From CTSOIL-112 sp964293815 (GTDB lineage: Bacteria > Pseudomonadota > Gammaproteobacteria > Burkholderiales > Burkholderiaceae), in contig CAXYYC010000001.1 in assembly GCA_964293815.1 (NCBI GenBank), forward strand, positions 124,001-188,000: a DNA stretch of 64,000 nt, in the 5' to 3' direction. The notes under the pieces were generated by a model. That model was given only the letters and a program-made list of their open reading frames with translations, searched no databases and was not told the origin of the DNA. A program made the translations under genes and the position numbers. Numbering within the stretch: the first letter of the stretch is position 1; each line of letters opens with the position of its first letter. Positions 54,248-62,635 of this stretch are shown here, in pieces.

Positions 54248-54636
54248 AATGCGTCTCCCATCATGAATCGGGTTAAGGCTTTGAGTTCTGCTTCGCTACA
54301 ATCCATGCATTGGCCTTTGGGCGGCATGGCGTTGAAACCGCTTTGCGCGTGGCTGATGACGGTGTCCAAACCGCGCTCAGCGATGCGTTTTTGCCAATCA
54401 TTGCGGTCATGTACCAGCGGCGCTTTGGCGTCAGGACTGGTGTGGCACATCAGGCAGGAGCGGCTGTATTTGGCGGCCAGTTTCACATCCTGCGGTCGCA
54501 GGGCTTCGCGAGCTCGTTGTGCTTGGATGTCGTGTAGCGTTGGCTTGATTTCTGCGGGTTTTTCGGGCGAGCAGGCGCTCAGTTGCCAAATGCCGAGCAG
54601 AACCATTGTCATGCGCAACCATCTGCCAAGGTGCAT
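54244..54636 (-). CDS. Small c-type cytochrome lipoprotein
   Basis: A 130-residue protein with a lipobox WQLSAC (Cys22) and one heme site CLMCH at residues 61-65; Met104 in AMPPKGQC is the likely axial ligand, and a Cys pair (QCMDC) follows, as in class I cytochrome c5-like proteins. It is expected to be anchored on the periplasmic side. Being first in the operon with a 4-base overlap to the lactone oxidase, it is the likely electron acceptor of that enzyme. Internal ATGs at 54612 and 54606 are alternative starts. Confidence 0.88.
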   Translation of the reverse strand: MHLGRWLRMTMVLLGIWQLSACSPEKPAEIKPTLHDIQAQRAREALRPQDVKLAAKYSRSCLMCHTSPDAKAPLVHDRNDWQKRIAERGLDTVISHAQSGFNAMPPKGQCMDCSEAELKALTRFMMGDAL

Positions 54637-54905
54637 GGTTGTCTCCTATCAGGATGTATTATTTTCGTGCAGTTTATCATCAGTAAAGCGCTGTTGCGTG
54701 CTTTTGTATGAATACACGCGTGATTGAGCGCATGAATGATGGAGCCACTTCGATGCGCGCAGGGGATTTGTGCCAAAATCTGCTTGTATCCGCACGGCCT
54801 GCTGATAGAATGGACGCCTCGCACAGATTTGCATCATTATAAAAATGACTCGCACCACGGTTGTACCACGGCCGCGCGATCAACGTAACGCAAAGGACAC
54901 AGACT

Positions 54906-57167
54906 ATGAAATTTGATTTCCCTATTATTATTGTCGATCAAGATTTTCGCGTGGATAATATTTCCGGCTCAGGCATGCGTGCTTTGGCCGAAGCCATCGA
55001 AGCCCAAGGCGGTAGCGTGGTGGCGGTGACGCAGGCGCGCGATTTTCTTGGCTTGGCACAACAATCGGCGCGCGCTTCGGCCTTCATTGTCTCGGTCGAT
55101 GAGCCGGAAAACGGTGAGATTGAGTTGGACGAGGCAAAGGCACAAACTATCGAGGATTTGCGTGCGATGGTGCACTCGATTCGTGCGCGCAACCTTGATA
55201 TTCCGATTTTCCTATACGGGCGCACGCACACCTCGCGTGACTTGCCGACCGATGTATTGCGCGAAATGCACGGCTTTATGAATATGTTTGAGGATACGAA
55301 TGAATTTATGGCGCGGCGCGTGTTGCGCGAAGCGAAATTGTACGTCGATGGCCTATTTACCCCGTTTTTCAAAGCGTTAGTGAACTACGCGCAAAACTCC
55401 TCGTATTCGTGGCATACGCCCGGCCATTCGGGCGGCGTGGCGTATCTGAAAAGCCCTGTTGGACAACTGTTTCATCAATTTTATGGCGAAAATATGCTGC
55501 GCTCGGACGTGTGTAACTCGGTCGAGGAACTCGGTCAACCGCTCACGCACACCGGTCCGCTGTTTGACTCGGAGCAAAACGCCGCACGGATTTTTAAGGC
55601 CGATCACTGCTTTTTCGTGACCAATGGCACGTCCACCTCGAACAAAGTCGTGTGGCACGCCAGCGTCGCGCCGGGCGACATCGTGGTGGTTGATCGCAAC
55701 TGCCACAAATCGAATTTGCACGCCATCATCATGACCGGTGCGATTCCGGTGTTTCTCTCGCCGACGCGCAACTACCACGGCATCATCGGGCCGATTCCGA
55801 AATCCGAATTTTTGATGGAAACGATTCAACGCAAAATCGACGCGCATCCGCTGATCGAGGACAAAAACCGCAAGCCGAAGATTTTCACGCTCACGCAGTG
55901 TACCTACGACGGCATCATGTACAACGCGCACGCGATCAAAGGTATGCTTGATGGCAAAATCGACACCCTGCATTTTGACGAAGCATGGCAGCCGCACGCG
56001 TATTTTCATCCGTTTTACAAAAACTACTACGCGATTGATGGCGACTACGGACGTACGAAAGAATCCTTGGTGTTCTCAACCCAATCGACGCATAAATTGC
56101 TCGCCAGTTTGTCGCAAGCCTCGCAGATTTTGGCGCAGGACGCGACCAATCGTCCGCTGGATCGCTACCGTTTCAACGAAGCCTACCTCATGCACGCCTC
56201 GACCAGTCCGCAATACTCCATCATCGCCTCCTGCGACATCGCTGCGGCCATGATGGACGAGCCGGGCGGCACGGCGCTGACCGAAGAATCACTGATCGAA
56301 GCGATGGATTTCCGCCACGCCATGCGCAAAGCCGAGGCCGAATACGCCGCACAGCAAACGTGGTGGTTCAGCGTTTGGGGACCGGATTATTTGCCCAAAA
56401 ATGGCTTGGGCAGTCCCGAAGATTGGCAGGTCAAAGGCGGGGATGATTGGCATGGGTTCGGCGATATTGAGCCAGATATGAATATGCTCGACCCGATCAA
56501 AACCACGGTGATGATGCCCGGCTTGAACATGGACGGTTCATTTGACGCGACAGGGATTCCGGCGGCAATCGTGACCAAATACTTGGCTGACTACGGCATT
56601 ATTATTGATAAAGTCGGCTTGTATTCGTTCTTCGTGATTTTCAATATTGGCATTACCAAAGGTCGCTGGAGCAGCCTGCTGATCGAATTGCAGCAATTTA
56701 AAGACATTTACGACAACAATAAGCCGATTTGGCGCTTGTTCCCAGATTTTGGCAAACAATATCCGCAGTACGAAACCATGGGCGTGCGCGATTTGTGCCA
56801 AGCGATTCACGAAACCTATCAAAAACACAATATCGCCAAAACCATCCACGATATGTATTTGAGCAAAATTTCACCGGCAATGACACCGGCGGATGCGTGG
56901 GGGCGCGTGGCGCATCGACAGGTCAAGCGCGTGAATGTGCGTGATTTGACCACCGAGCACGTCACGGGTGTTTTGCTCACGCCGTATCCGCCGGGCATTC
57001 CGCTGCTGATTCCGGGCGAGTATTTCACGCAAGAAGTGATTGACTATCTCAACTTCGCGCGCGACTTTAACGCCCAATTCCCCGGCTTTGAGCAATCCGC
57101 ACATGGTTTGATTAAGCAGATGGTCGATGGTCGTGAAGAATATTTCATTGACTGCGTTGAGGTTTAA
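54906..57167 (+). CDS. Inducible-type Orn/Lys/Arg decarboxylase
   Basis: PLP fold-type I basic amino acid decarboxylase of 753 residues. It has the N-terminal flavodoxin-like wing domain (IIIVDQDFRVDNISGSGM), ADHCFFVTNGTSTSNKVVW, VVVDRNCHKSNLHAI, LHFDEAW and the PLP lysine at 397 in QSTHKLLASLSQASQI, ending HGLIKQMVDGREEYFIDCVEV. It looks closest in length and layout to AdiA-like arginine or lysine decarboxylases, making a polyamine or diamine and consuming a proton; the substrate cannot be settled by eye. No antiporter gene is next to it. AAAGGA lies upstream of ATG 54906. A terminator follows. Confidence 0.92.
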   Translation: MKFDFPIIIVDQDFRVDNISGSGMRALAEAIEAQGGSVVAVTQARDFLGLAQQSARASAFIVSVDEPENGEIELDEAKAQTIEDLRAMVHSIRARNLDIPIFLYGRTHTSRDLPTDVLREMHGFMNMFEDTNEFMARRVLREAKLYVDGLFTPFFKALVNYAQNSSYSWHTPGHSGGVAYLKSPVGQLFHQFYGENMLRSDVCNSVEELGQPLTHTGPLFDSEQNAARIFKADHCFFVTNGTSTSNKVVWHASVAPGDIVVVDRNCHKSNLHAIIMTGAIPVFLSPTRNYHGIIGPIPKSEFLMETIQRKIDAHPLIEDKNRKPKIFTLTQCTYDGIMYNAHAIKGMLDGKIDTLHFDEAWQPHAYFHPFYKNYYAIDGDYGRTKESLVFSTQSTHKLLASLSQASQILAQDATNRPLDRYRFNEAYLMHASTSPQYSIIASCDIAAAMMDEPGGTALTEESLIEAMDFRHAMRKAEAEYAAQQTWWFSVWGPDYLPKNGLGSPEDWQVKGGDDWHGFGDIEPDMNMLDPIKTTVMMPGLNMDGSFDATGIPAAIVTKYLADYGIIIDKVGLYSFFVIFNIGITKGRWSSLLIELQQFKDIYDNNKPIWRLFPDFGKQYPQYETMGVRDLCQAIHETYQKHNIAKTIHDMYLSKISPAMTPADAWGRVAHRQVKRVNVRDLTTEHVTGVLLTPYPPGIPLLIPGEYFTQEVIDYLNFARDFNAQFPGFEQSAHGLIKQMVDGREEYFIDCVEV

Positions 57168-57204
57168 CGCATTCAGCGGATTTATTCGACATTGCAGATA
57201 CATG

Positions 57205-57242
57205 AAACCGTCATTCCCGCGCTGTGGGATGACGGTTTTTTT
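57205..57242 (+). terminator. Intrinsic terminator of the decarboxylase gene
   Basis: AAACCGTCATTCCC pairs with GGGATGACGGTTT (one bulged T) and is followed by TTTTTTT. The stem uses the same CGTCAT-CCCGC core as the dispersed repeats at 8.9 and 61 kb. The rest of 57168-57471 shows no gene. Confidence 0.88.
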
Positions 57243-57471
57243 GTTCAAGCGACGAACTGCCGCAGCGAATGGATTTGGCGCGCAAATATCCAATTGACCG
57301 ATAATGGGCGGAAGATAAGCAAAAATAACGAGTGATGAAGAAAAATAGTTGGATTCTGATCCGGCTTGGTTCTACAATGACGCCGAGCTATCATCACCCA
57401 TAACTCAAAAAATTGTTCTAACAGCAACGATTTTTCCGCCCAATCACTCGTATCAATTCAGGAGACAAAAA

Positions 57472-58590
57472 ATGAAACTTCGCTCAGGCCTTCTCATGGT
57501 TGTTCTGGCGTTTCCCACCATTAGCGCACATGCCGCAGCCCTATCCCGCACCGATCAAAATGTGGATTATCTGTTTGAGTCGGGTAATAACGCGACGGTC
57601 GGCGTCGCCGTGGTGTCCCCTTCGGTTAAGGGAACCGATTTGGCCGAAGGCTCGGCCACTGGCAATGTGGCGGAAAATTTTACCCCCGTGAACGCATCGG
57701 TCAAATACCAGCTCAATGATCAGCTCGCGCTGGCTTTGGGCTACGATCAGCCGTTCGGAATTGACGTGAAATACAATCCAACGCCGTACAATATGTCACC
57801 AACCAGTGCGATGCAGGCGCACGCGAAAGTTCATGCCTTAACCGCGTTGGTCGGGTACAAAACAGCGCAAAATCTTTGGGTTTATGGTGGCCCTGCGTAT
57901 TACAACGTGAACGGTTCGGTGTCTTTGCCCAGTGACTCAACCGCAGCGTATGCCGTGAATTTGCCCAAAGATGGGGCGTGGGGCTATGTGGCGGGCGTTG
58001 CGTACGAGAAGCCGGAAATTGCTCTGCGTGCCGCATTGACCTACCGCTCATCGGCCAAGTATGCCAAGCCAATCACCGAAAGTTTTGCCGGACAAGCTTT
58101 GCCTGCTTCGGATTTGAACTTTAAATTGCCGCAATCGGTGAACGTTGATTTTTTGACCGGCATCATGCCAAAAACCCAACTGATTACCGGTGTGCGCTGG
58201 GTTAACTGGAAACAGTTCAAATTGGAACCAGCGGTATACAGCAGCTCTTTTGGTGCACCCTTGGTCTCATTTCCAAAGGATTCGTGGGAATTTAAACTCG
58301 GTGTCGGACGCCAACTGACGGACAAATTATCCGGCAGCGTGGTGCTCTCGTATGACACGGGCAATGGTGCGCCAGTCTCGCCATTGGGCCCGCCGGACAA
58401 AGGCTACGCCATCAATGTGGGCGCCAAATATGCGATCAATAAAAATGTGGATGTCAGCGCCGGTGTGCAATACAACTGGTACAAAAATCAAACCGTGGCG
58501 GTCGAGGGCGGTGGCATGGTCACGCCAGTTGCTGAGTTTAAAAACATGAATGTACTGGGCGCAGGCGTTCAGCTCGGGGTGCATTTTTAA
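57472..58590 (+). CDS. FadL/OmpP1/TodX-family outer-membrane channel
   Basis: A 372-residue outer-membrane beta-barrel. Signal peptide MKLRSGLLMVVLAFPTISAHA-AAL, then alternating strands ending in the aromatic C-terminal residue ...VQLGVHF required for barrel assembly. It resembles the FadL family: VNASVKYQLNDQLALALGYDQPFGIDVKY, TYRSSAKY, NVDFLTGIMPKTQLITGVRWVNW and the C-terminal repeat GYAINVGAKYAINKNVDVSAGVQY. Members let long-chain fatty acids or aromatic compounds cross the outer membrane. The start has AGGAGAC upstream. With the distant lipase and AceK it would suit use of lipids, but this is only context. Confidence 0.87.
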   Translation: MKLRSGLLMVVLAFPTISAHAAALSRTDQNVDYLFESGNNATVGVAVVSPSVKGTDLAEGSATGNVAENFTPVNASVKYQLNDQLALALGYDQPFGIDVKYNPTPYNMSPTSAMQAHAKVHALTALVGYKTAQNLWVYGGPAYYNVNGSVSLPSDSTAAYAVNLPKDGAWGYVAGVAYEKPEIALRAALTYRSSAKYAKPITESFAGQALPASDLNFKLPQSVNVDFLTGIMPKTQLITGVRWVNWKQFKLEPAVYSSSFGAPLVSFPKDSWEFKLGVGRQLTDKLSGSVVLSYDTGNGAPVSPLGPPDKGYAINVGAKYAINKNVDVSAGVQYNWYKNQTVAVEGGGMVTPVAEFKNMNVLGAGVQLGVHF

Positions 58591-58706
58591 ACGACGTGGA
58601 AAAGTGGTGCGCCGGTCTGCCGATGGTCATGGATCATCGGTTTAATCAATGATGTAGAAATATCGGCCATCAGAACACATCCATCACAAACTTTGGTTAG
58701 AATGAG

Positions 58707-58734
58707 CGCGCTTTGCACACAAAGCGCGTTTTTA
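58707..58734 (+). terminator. Intrinsic terminator after the FadL-type gene
   Basis: Perfect 8-bp stem CGCGCTTT / AAAGCGCG with a 6-base loop, followed by TTTTTA, 116 bases after the stop codon. Confidence 0.8.
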
Positions 58735-58783
58735 ATGATTTTTGTGCGGTTTTGAATGTTTTAATTGGATGAAAGGACTCATC

Positions 58784-59491
58784 GTGAATAAATTATTGGC
58801 AGAATTTTTCGGCACGTTTTGGTTGGTGTTTGCCGGTTGTGGTAGCGCGGTTTTGGCCGCGGCGTTTCCTGATGCGGGCAACGCATTGGGCATTGGCTTC
58901 GTCGGCGTCTCTTTGGCATTTGGTTTGACCGTGTTGACGATGGCGTATGCTGTTGGACATATCTCTGGCGGGCATTTCAATCCGGCGGTCACACTCGGCT
59001 TGGTCGCTGGTGGCCGTTTTCAGGCCAAAGATGCAGCAGGCTACATCGCGGCGCAAGTGATCGGTGGGATTGTCGCTGGTGCGGTGTTGTATTTCATCGC
59101 GTCGGGCAAAGCCGGTTTTGTCGCAGGTGGTTTTGCGTCCAACGGTTATGGTGATTTGTCTCCGGGTAAATACGGCTTGGCATCTGCTTTCGTGATCGAA
59201 GTGGTGATGACCGCGATCTTCTTGTTCGTGATCATGGGCGCAACGCACAAAGATGCGGCGGCAGGCTTTGCGCCAATCGCCATTGGTTTGTGTTTGACCT
59301 TGATTCACTTGGTGTCCATCCCCGTGACCAACACCTCGGTCAATCCAGCGCGCTCATTGGGCGTGGCCTTGTTTGCTGATACTGCGGCGTTGTCACAAGT
59401 GTGGCTGTTTTGGGTCGCGCCGATCATCGGCGGGGTGCTCGGCGCTTTGGCGTATAACGCAGTTAAATGCGAGCGTTGCGCGAAAAAATAA
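58784..59491 (+). CDS. aqpZ: Aquaporin Z
   Basis: Water channel of 235 residues with six membrane helices and the two NPA motifs: SGGHFNPAVTLG near residue 65 and NTSVNPARSLG near residue 185. LAEFFGTFWLVFAGCGSAVL matches the AqpZ N-terminus. I chose GTG at 58784 with AAAGGA 6 bases upstream, because it aligns with AqpZ; an ATG at 58769 would add five residues. The pore Arg follows the second NPA, and GSA at the N-terminal part fits water rather than glycerol selectivity. Confidence 0.95.
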   Translation: MNKLLAEFFGTFWLVFAGCGSAVLAAAFPDAGNALGIGFVGVSLAFGLTVLTMAYAVGHISGGHFNPAVTLGLVAGGRFQAKDAAGYIAAQVIGGIVAGAVLYFIASGKAGFVAGGFASNGYGDLSPGKYGLASAFVIEVVMTAIFLFVIMGATHKDAAAGFAPIAIGLCLTLIHLVSIPVTNTSVNPARSLGVALFADTAALSQVWLFWVAPIIGGVLGALAYNAVKCERCAKK

Positions 59492-59514
59492 TCGGATTGT
59501 TGCCTTTGTTGAAG

Positions 59515-59540
59515 CCGCTCGGTGATCGAGCGGTTTTTTT
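59515..59540 (+). terminator. Intrinsic terminator of aqpZ
   Basis: 7-bp stem CCGCTCG / CGAGCGG with a short loop and a run of seven T, 23 bases after the aqpZ stop codon. Confidence 0.9.
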
Positions 59541-59746
59541 ATGGTCAGCGGGCTTGTGTTCCGTTGCGAACAAGCCTATATTATCGTTTAGTGAACATAT
59601 GTTCTTTATAAATGGTCATTTGTTTACTAACATTAATGGACGCATCATCATCTTGTCATTCAGAGAGAGTACCATTGGTTCGGTTATGACGTACGTCTAT
59701 TAAAAACTCTGCTTTTACATTCAATTCAATAACAAAGGAGCATACA

Positions 59747-60889
59747 ATGAAACGGTATTGTTCAAATATCATCAAGCCGATGAGTTTGGCTGTATTGATC
59801 GCAACAGGAGCAATGATGAACGTGGCACAGGCAAATAATACGGCGCAATGCCCGACGCTTGACGGTAAAGCGCCGATCGTGATTGCCCACCGTGGTGCGT
59901 CCGGCTATATGCCCGATCACACGCTGGAGGGTTACACCCGCGCAGTGGAGCTGGGTGCGGATTACTTTGAGCCGGATTTGGTTTCGACCAAAGACGGCGT
60001 GCTGATCGCGCGCCACGAGCCGAATTTGAAAGACACCACTGATATCGCCACGCGCCCTGAGTTTGCCCAATACAAACGCACGATGGACGTCGATGGCAAA
60101 GCCGAAGAAGGCTGGTTCGCCTCCGATTTGACCTTGGCGCAAATCAAAACCCTGCGTGCCAAACAACCGCGCGCGGATCGTTCGACCCAATACGACGGGC
60201 AATTTCAGATTCCAACATTAGAAGAAATCCTCAAATTGCGTGCCGATTTGTCTAAAAAATATGGCCGTGAAATCGGCATCTATCCAGAAACCAAACATCC
60301 GGCATGGCACCACGCTCTCGGTTTGGGTTTTGAAGACAAATTGGTCAATATTTTGAAAAAACACGGCCTGAATCGCGCCAATGCGCCGGTCTATATTCAA
60401 TCATTTGAGTTGACCAACCTCAAAGCCCTGAAAAAAATGACCAAAGTGCCGCTGATTTACCTGCTGGACGCGGATGACGTGAACAAAGACGGCAGTGTCG
60501 CCACCATTCGCCCGTATGATTTCGTCAAATCTGGCGATACGCGCACCTATGCCGATATGCTGAAACCGGAGAACCTGAAGGAAGTGGCGAAATACGCCAA
60601 TGGCATTGGCCCGTGGAAAGTCTACGTCGCCTCCTACCGCACCGATGCGGACGGCACGACGCACCGTTTACCAGCCAATGATCTGGTCAAGCGCGCGCAC
60701 GACTTGAAGCTCAAGGTGCATTTGTACACCTTCCGCAATGAGGCCAAACACCTGACGACGGACGACAAAGGTGATCCGTACAACGAATATGCCGCATTTT
60801 TTGCCACGGGTATTGATGGACTGTTCAGCGACTACACCGACACGGCAATCGCCGCGCGTGATCGTTTTTGCCAAGTCAAACGCAAATGA
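59747..60889 (+). CDS. glpQ: Periplasmic glycerophosphodiester phosphodiesterase
   Basis: Cleaves glycerophosphodiesters (from phospholipid turnover) to glycerol 3-phosphate and an alcohol. 380 residues. A signal peptide ends at AQA-NN near residue 29. The GDPD catalytic site IAHRGASGYMPDHTLEGY carries the His and Arg; GADYFEPDLVSTKDGVLIARHEP carries the Glu, Asp and second His with the Ca site. It is the E. coli GlpQ-like long form with the ETKHP motif. AGGAG lies 7 bases before the ATG. Nothing recognisable was seen in 59541-59746 upstream. Confidence 0.95.
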   Translation: MKRYCSNIIKPMSLAVLIATGAMMNVAQANNTAQCPTLDGKAPIVIAHRGASGYMPDHTLEGYTRAVELGADYFEPDLVSTKDGVLIARHEPNLKDTTDIATRPEFAQYKRTMDVDGKAEEGWFASDLTLAQIKTLRAKQPRADRSTQYDGQFQIPTLEEILKLRADLSKKYGREIGIYPETKHPAWHHALGLGFEDKLVNILKKHGLNRANAPVYIQSFELTNLKALKKMTKVPLIYLLDADDVNKDGSVATIRPYDFVKSGDTRTYADMLKPENLKEVAKYANGIGPWKVYVASYRTDADGTTHRLPANDLVKRAHDLKLKVHLYTFRNEAKHLTTDDKGDPYNEYAAFFATGIDGLFSDYTDTAIAARDRFCQVKRK

Positions 60890-60906
60890 TGACTTGAAAT
60901 GGTCAT

Positions 60907-60942
60907 AACCTCCCGCTTGATGATTGCATCAAGCGGGAGGTT
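60907..60942 (+). terminator. Stem-loop after glpQ
   Basis: A 16-bp perfect stem AACCTCCCGCTTGATG / CATCAAGCGGGAGGTT with a 4-base loop, 17 bases after the glpQ stop codon. The following GTTGG gives only a weak U tract. Confidence 0.75.
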
Positions 60943-60959
60943 GTTGGTAAACGCTTCTC

Positions 60960-61176
60960 TTGCTTAAATAGAACTCCGTCATTGCGTTCCGCGAAGCTTC
61001 GCTTTCCCGCATGGTTTTAGCGGGAAAGCCGTTTTTTGGCTTCGAGCTTGCGGCCATCCAGTTTGTTAGTCTAACTTATTGTTTTTATTAAAAACTCTGG
61101 ATACCCGCCTGCGCGGGTATGACGGTATTTTTCTTAGATTTTGTGCAGAAATTCAAAGCCGGAGGTTTGTCAGCAA
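60960..61176 (-). repeat. Dispersed intergenic repeat, copy 2 (inverted)
   Basis: The minus strand matches copy 1 (8936-9100) over nearly its full length: CTGACAAACCTCCGGCTTTGAA, CCGTCATACCCGC, the hairpin ATACCCGC-GCAG-GCGGGTAT, TTAATAAAAACAATAAGTTA, CCCGCTAAAA, ATGACGGAGTTCTATTTAAGCA. It is about 52 bases longer because of insertions near 61020-61055 and 60980-61000 (one with AGCGAAGCTTCGC). No open reading frame. Confidence 0.85.
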
Positions 61177-61209
61177 TTTGCGCCTAATAAGCGGTTTTTA
61201 TTCTCAGCG

Positions 61210-61818
61210 TTATGTCGTTGCCATGCTCTGCATGGCGCGCGTATAGGCAGGGCGTTGTTGAATCCGTTGGATATAATCACGGCACACACGGCTTTCAGGC
61301 CAAACATTCATGCGATAGCAAAATTCCAAAAATGCGCTCATATACAAATCAGCGGCGCTAAATTGCTGCCCCAGCAAATACTCTGTATCGCTCAGGGCTT
61401 GCTCCACCGTGCGCACCACGCGCTCAAAATCACCGTAGCCCAAGGATCTGCTGGCCTCTGCGGGTGGCGAGAACTGCCAAAATTGTGCCATCACCGCCGC
61501 CTCCATCGGACCGGCCATAAAGCAAAACCAGCGGTAATAACTACCGCGCTCTGCGCTACCGACCGCAGGCGCGAGTTGCTTTTCGGGAAATAGATCGGCC
61601 AAAAACAAAATAATTGCCGCCGCCTCGGTAATCACCGTATCGCCGTAGCGCAGGGTTGGAATTTTCCCCATCGGATTGATCGCGAGGTATTCGGCTGATT
61701 GCAGGCTGCCATCGTAATCCATGATGACGGTATCGAACGACGCGCCGCATTCCTCCAGCATCCAGCGCACCGAACGACCGCGTGACTGAGGATTGGTGTA
61801 AAACGTGAGTTGCTCCAT
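61210..61818 (-). CDS. Glutathione S-transferase family protein
   Basis: A 202-residue protein. The thioredoxin-like N-domain has TFYTNPQSRGRSVRWMLEE and GKIPTLRYGDTVITEAAAIILFLAD (the cis-Pro and glutathione-binding Glu-Ala region). The helical C-domain has LLGQQFSAADLYMSAFLEF. This is the GST-fold used in glutathione conjugation or reduction, with an unknown substrate. The chosen ATG at 61818 has AAGGAG-like upstream bases (TCAAGGAGCC). The frame start at 61854 is less likely. Confidence 0.88.
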   Translation of the reverse strand: MEQLTFYTNPQSRGRSVRWMLEECGASFDTVIMDYDGSLQSAEYLAINPMGKIPTLRYGDTVITEAAAIILFLADLFPEKQLAPAVGSAERGSYYRWFCFMAGPMEAAVMAQFWQFSPPAEASRSLGYGDFERVVRTVEQALSDTEYLLGQQFSAADLYMSAFLEFCYRMNVWPESRVCRDYIQRIQQRPAYTRAMQSMATT

Positions 61819-61908
61819 GATTGGCTCCTTGAGTTGACGATTCTGGGTTAACAACAGCCATCAGTATAAATCGCTCAAGTGTCAAAAGCTGTCAGTAGTT
61901 AGACGCAA

Positions 61909-62610
61909 CTACACGTTTTGCAGTGGAATGCCCGTTTGTGCGTGCCAGCGCGCCAATAATTCAGCGGCAGACTGCGGTACGGGTTCATCGCACACAATGA
62001 GTTCGGCAATGCGATCGGTGCGAAAGTGCCGAAATGCGCCGCGCAGTTCACACCACGCCGCAACCACGCGGGTTTGGTCAAAAAAGCCAATCGCAAACGG
62101 CCAGATCGTGCGGTCACTGTGCTCATCCTGCGCGTCAAAATAGCGGATGTCGATTTTGCGCCCCAGACGAATCGCATGACGAATCTCGGTCACGATCTCC
62201 TGCTCGTGTGGCTCATATTCGCGGCGCGAGCCGACCAGCAAGGGCGACTCATTCAGACGTGTGCGTAAATCGGCGGGCAAAACCTGCTCAATTTTCGCAA
62301 AAGCCTGCTTTGCGGCAGCGGCCAACTCCGCATCACCGTGTTTCGCCACCCAGCGCACACCCAGCAGTAAGGCCTCAGTTTGCTCCGCCGTCAACGTCAA
62401 TGCGGGTAATAAAAAATCCTGCCGCAACAAATAACCCACCCCGCTTTCACCCTCAATGCGCGCACCTTGCGCACGCAAGGCATCAATGTCGCGGTACACC
62501 GTGCGTATACTAATGCCCAGCGTGTCCGCCAACTGTGTCGCAGAAATGGCAAGCCGTTGGCGGCGCAGTAATTGCAGTAATCGAAGCAGACGATCCGTGC
62601 GTGTCATCAT
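61909..62610 (-). CDS. YafY-type HTH and WYL-domain transcription regulator
   Basis: A 233-residue DNA-binding protein. The N-terminal HTH_11 has RLLRLLQLLRRQRLAISATQLADTLGISIRTVYRDIDALRAQGA; the WYL domain (about 135-215) has RKIDIRYFDAQDEHSDRTIWPFAIGFFDQTRVVAAWCELRGAFRHFRTDRI. WYL domains sense ligands or nucleic acid. The GST gene lies 91 bases downstream on the same strand, and regulation of that gene is possible but not shown. The gene starts 26 bases after mnmE's end. Confidence 0.9.
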   Translation of the reverse strand: MMTRTDRLLRLLQLLRRQRLAISATQLADTLGISIRTVYRDIDALRAQGARIEGESGVGYLLRQDFLLPALTLTAEQTEALLLGVRWVAKHGDAELAAAAKQAFAKIEQVLPADLRTRLNESPLLVGSRREYEPHEQEIVTEIRHAIRLGRKIDIRYFDAQDEHSDRTIWPFAIGFFDQTRVVAAWCELRGAFRHFRTDRIAELIVCDEPVPQSAAELLARWHAQTGIPLQNV

Positions 62611-62635
62611 TGATTAGATTCAATTAGGTTGGTGT

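Larger units (their letters stand above)
60890..61209. other. 320-bp gene-free region
   Basis: Contains the glpQ terminator at 60907-60942 and repeat copy 2 at 60960-61176. No coding signal was seen. Confidence 0.8.
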
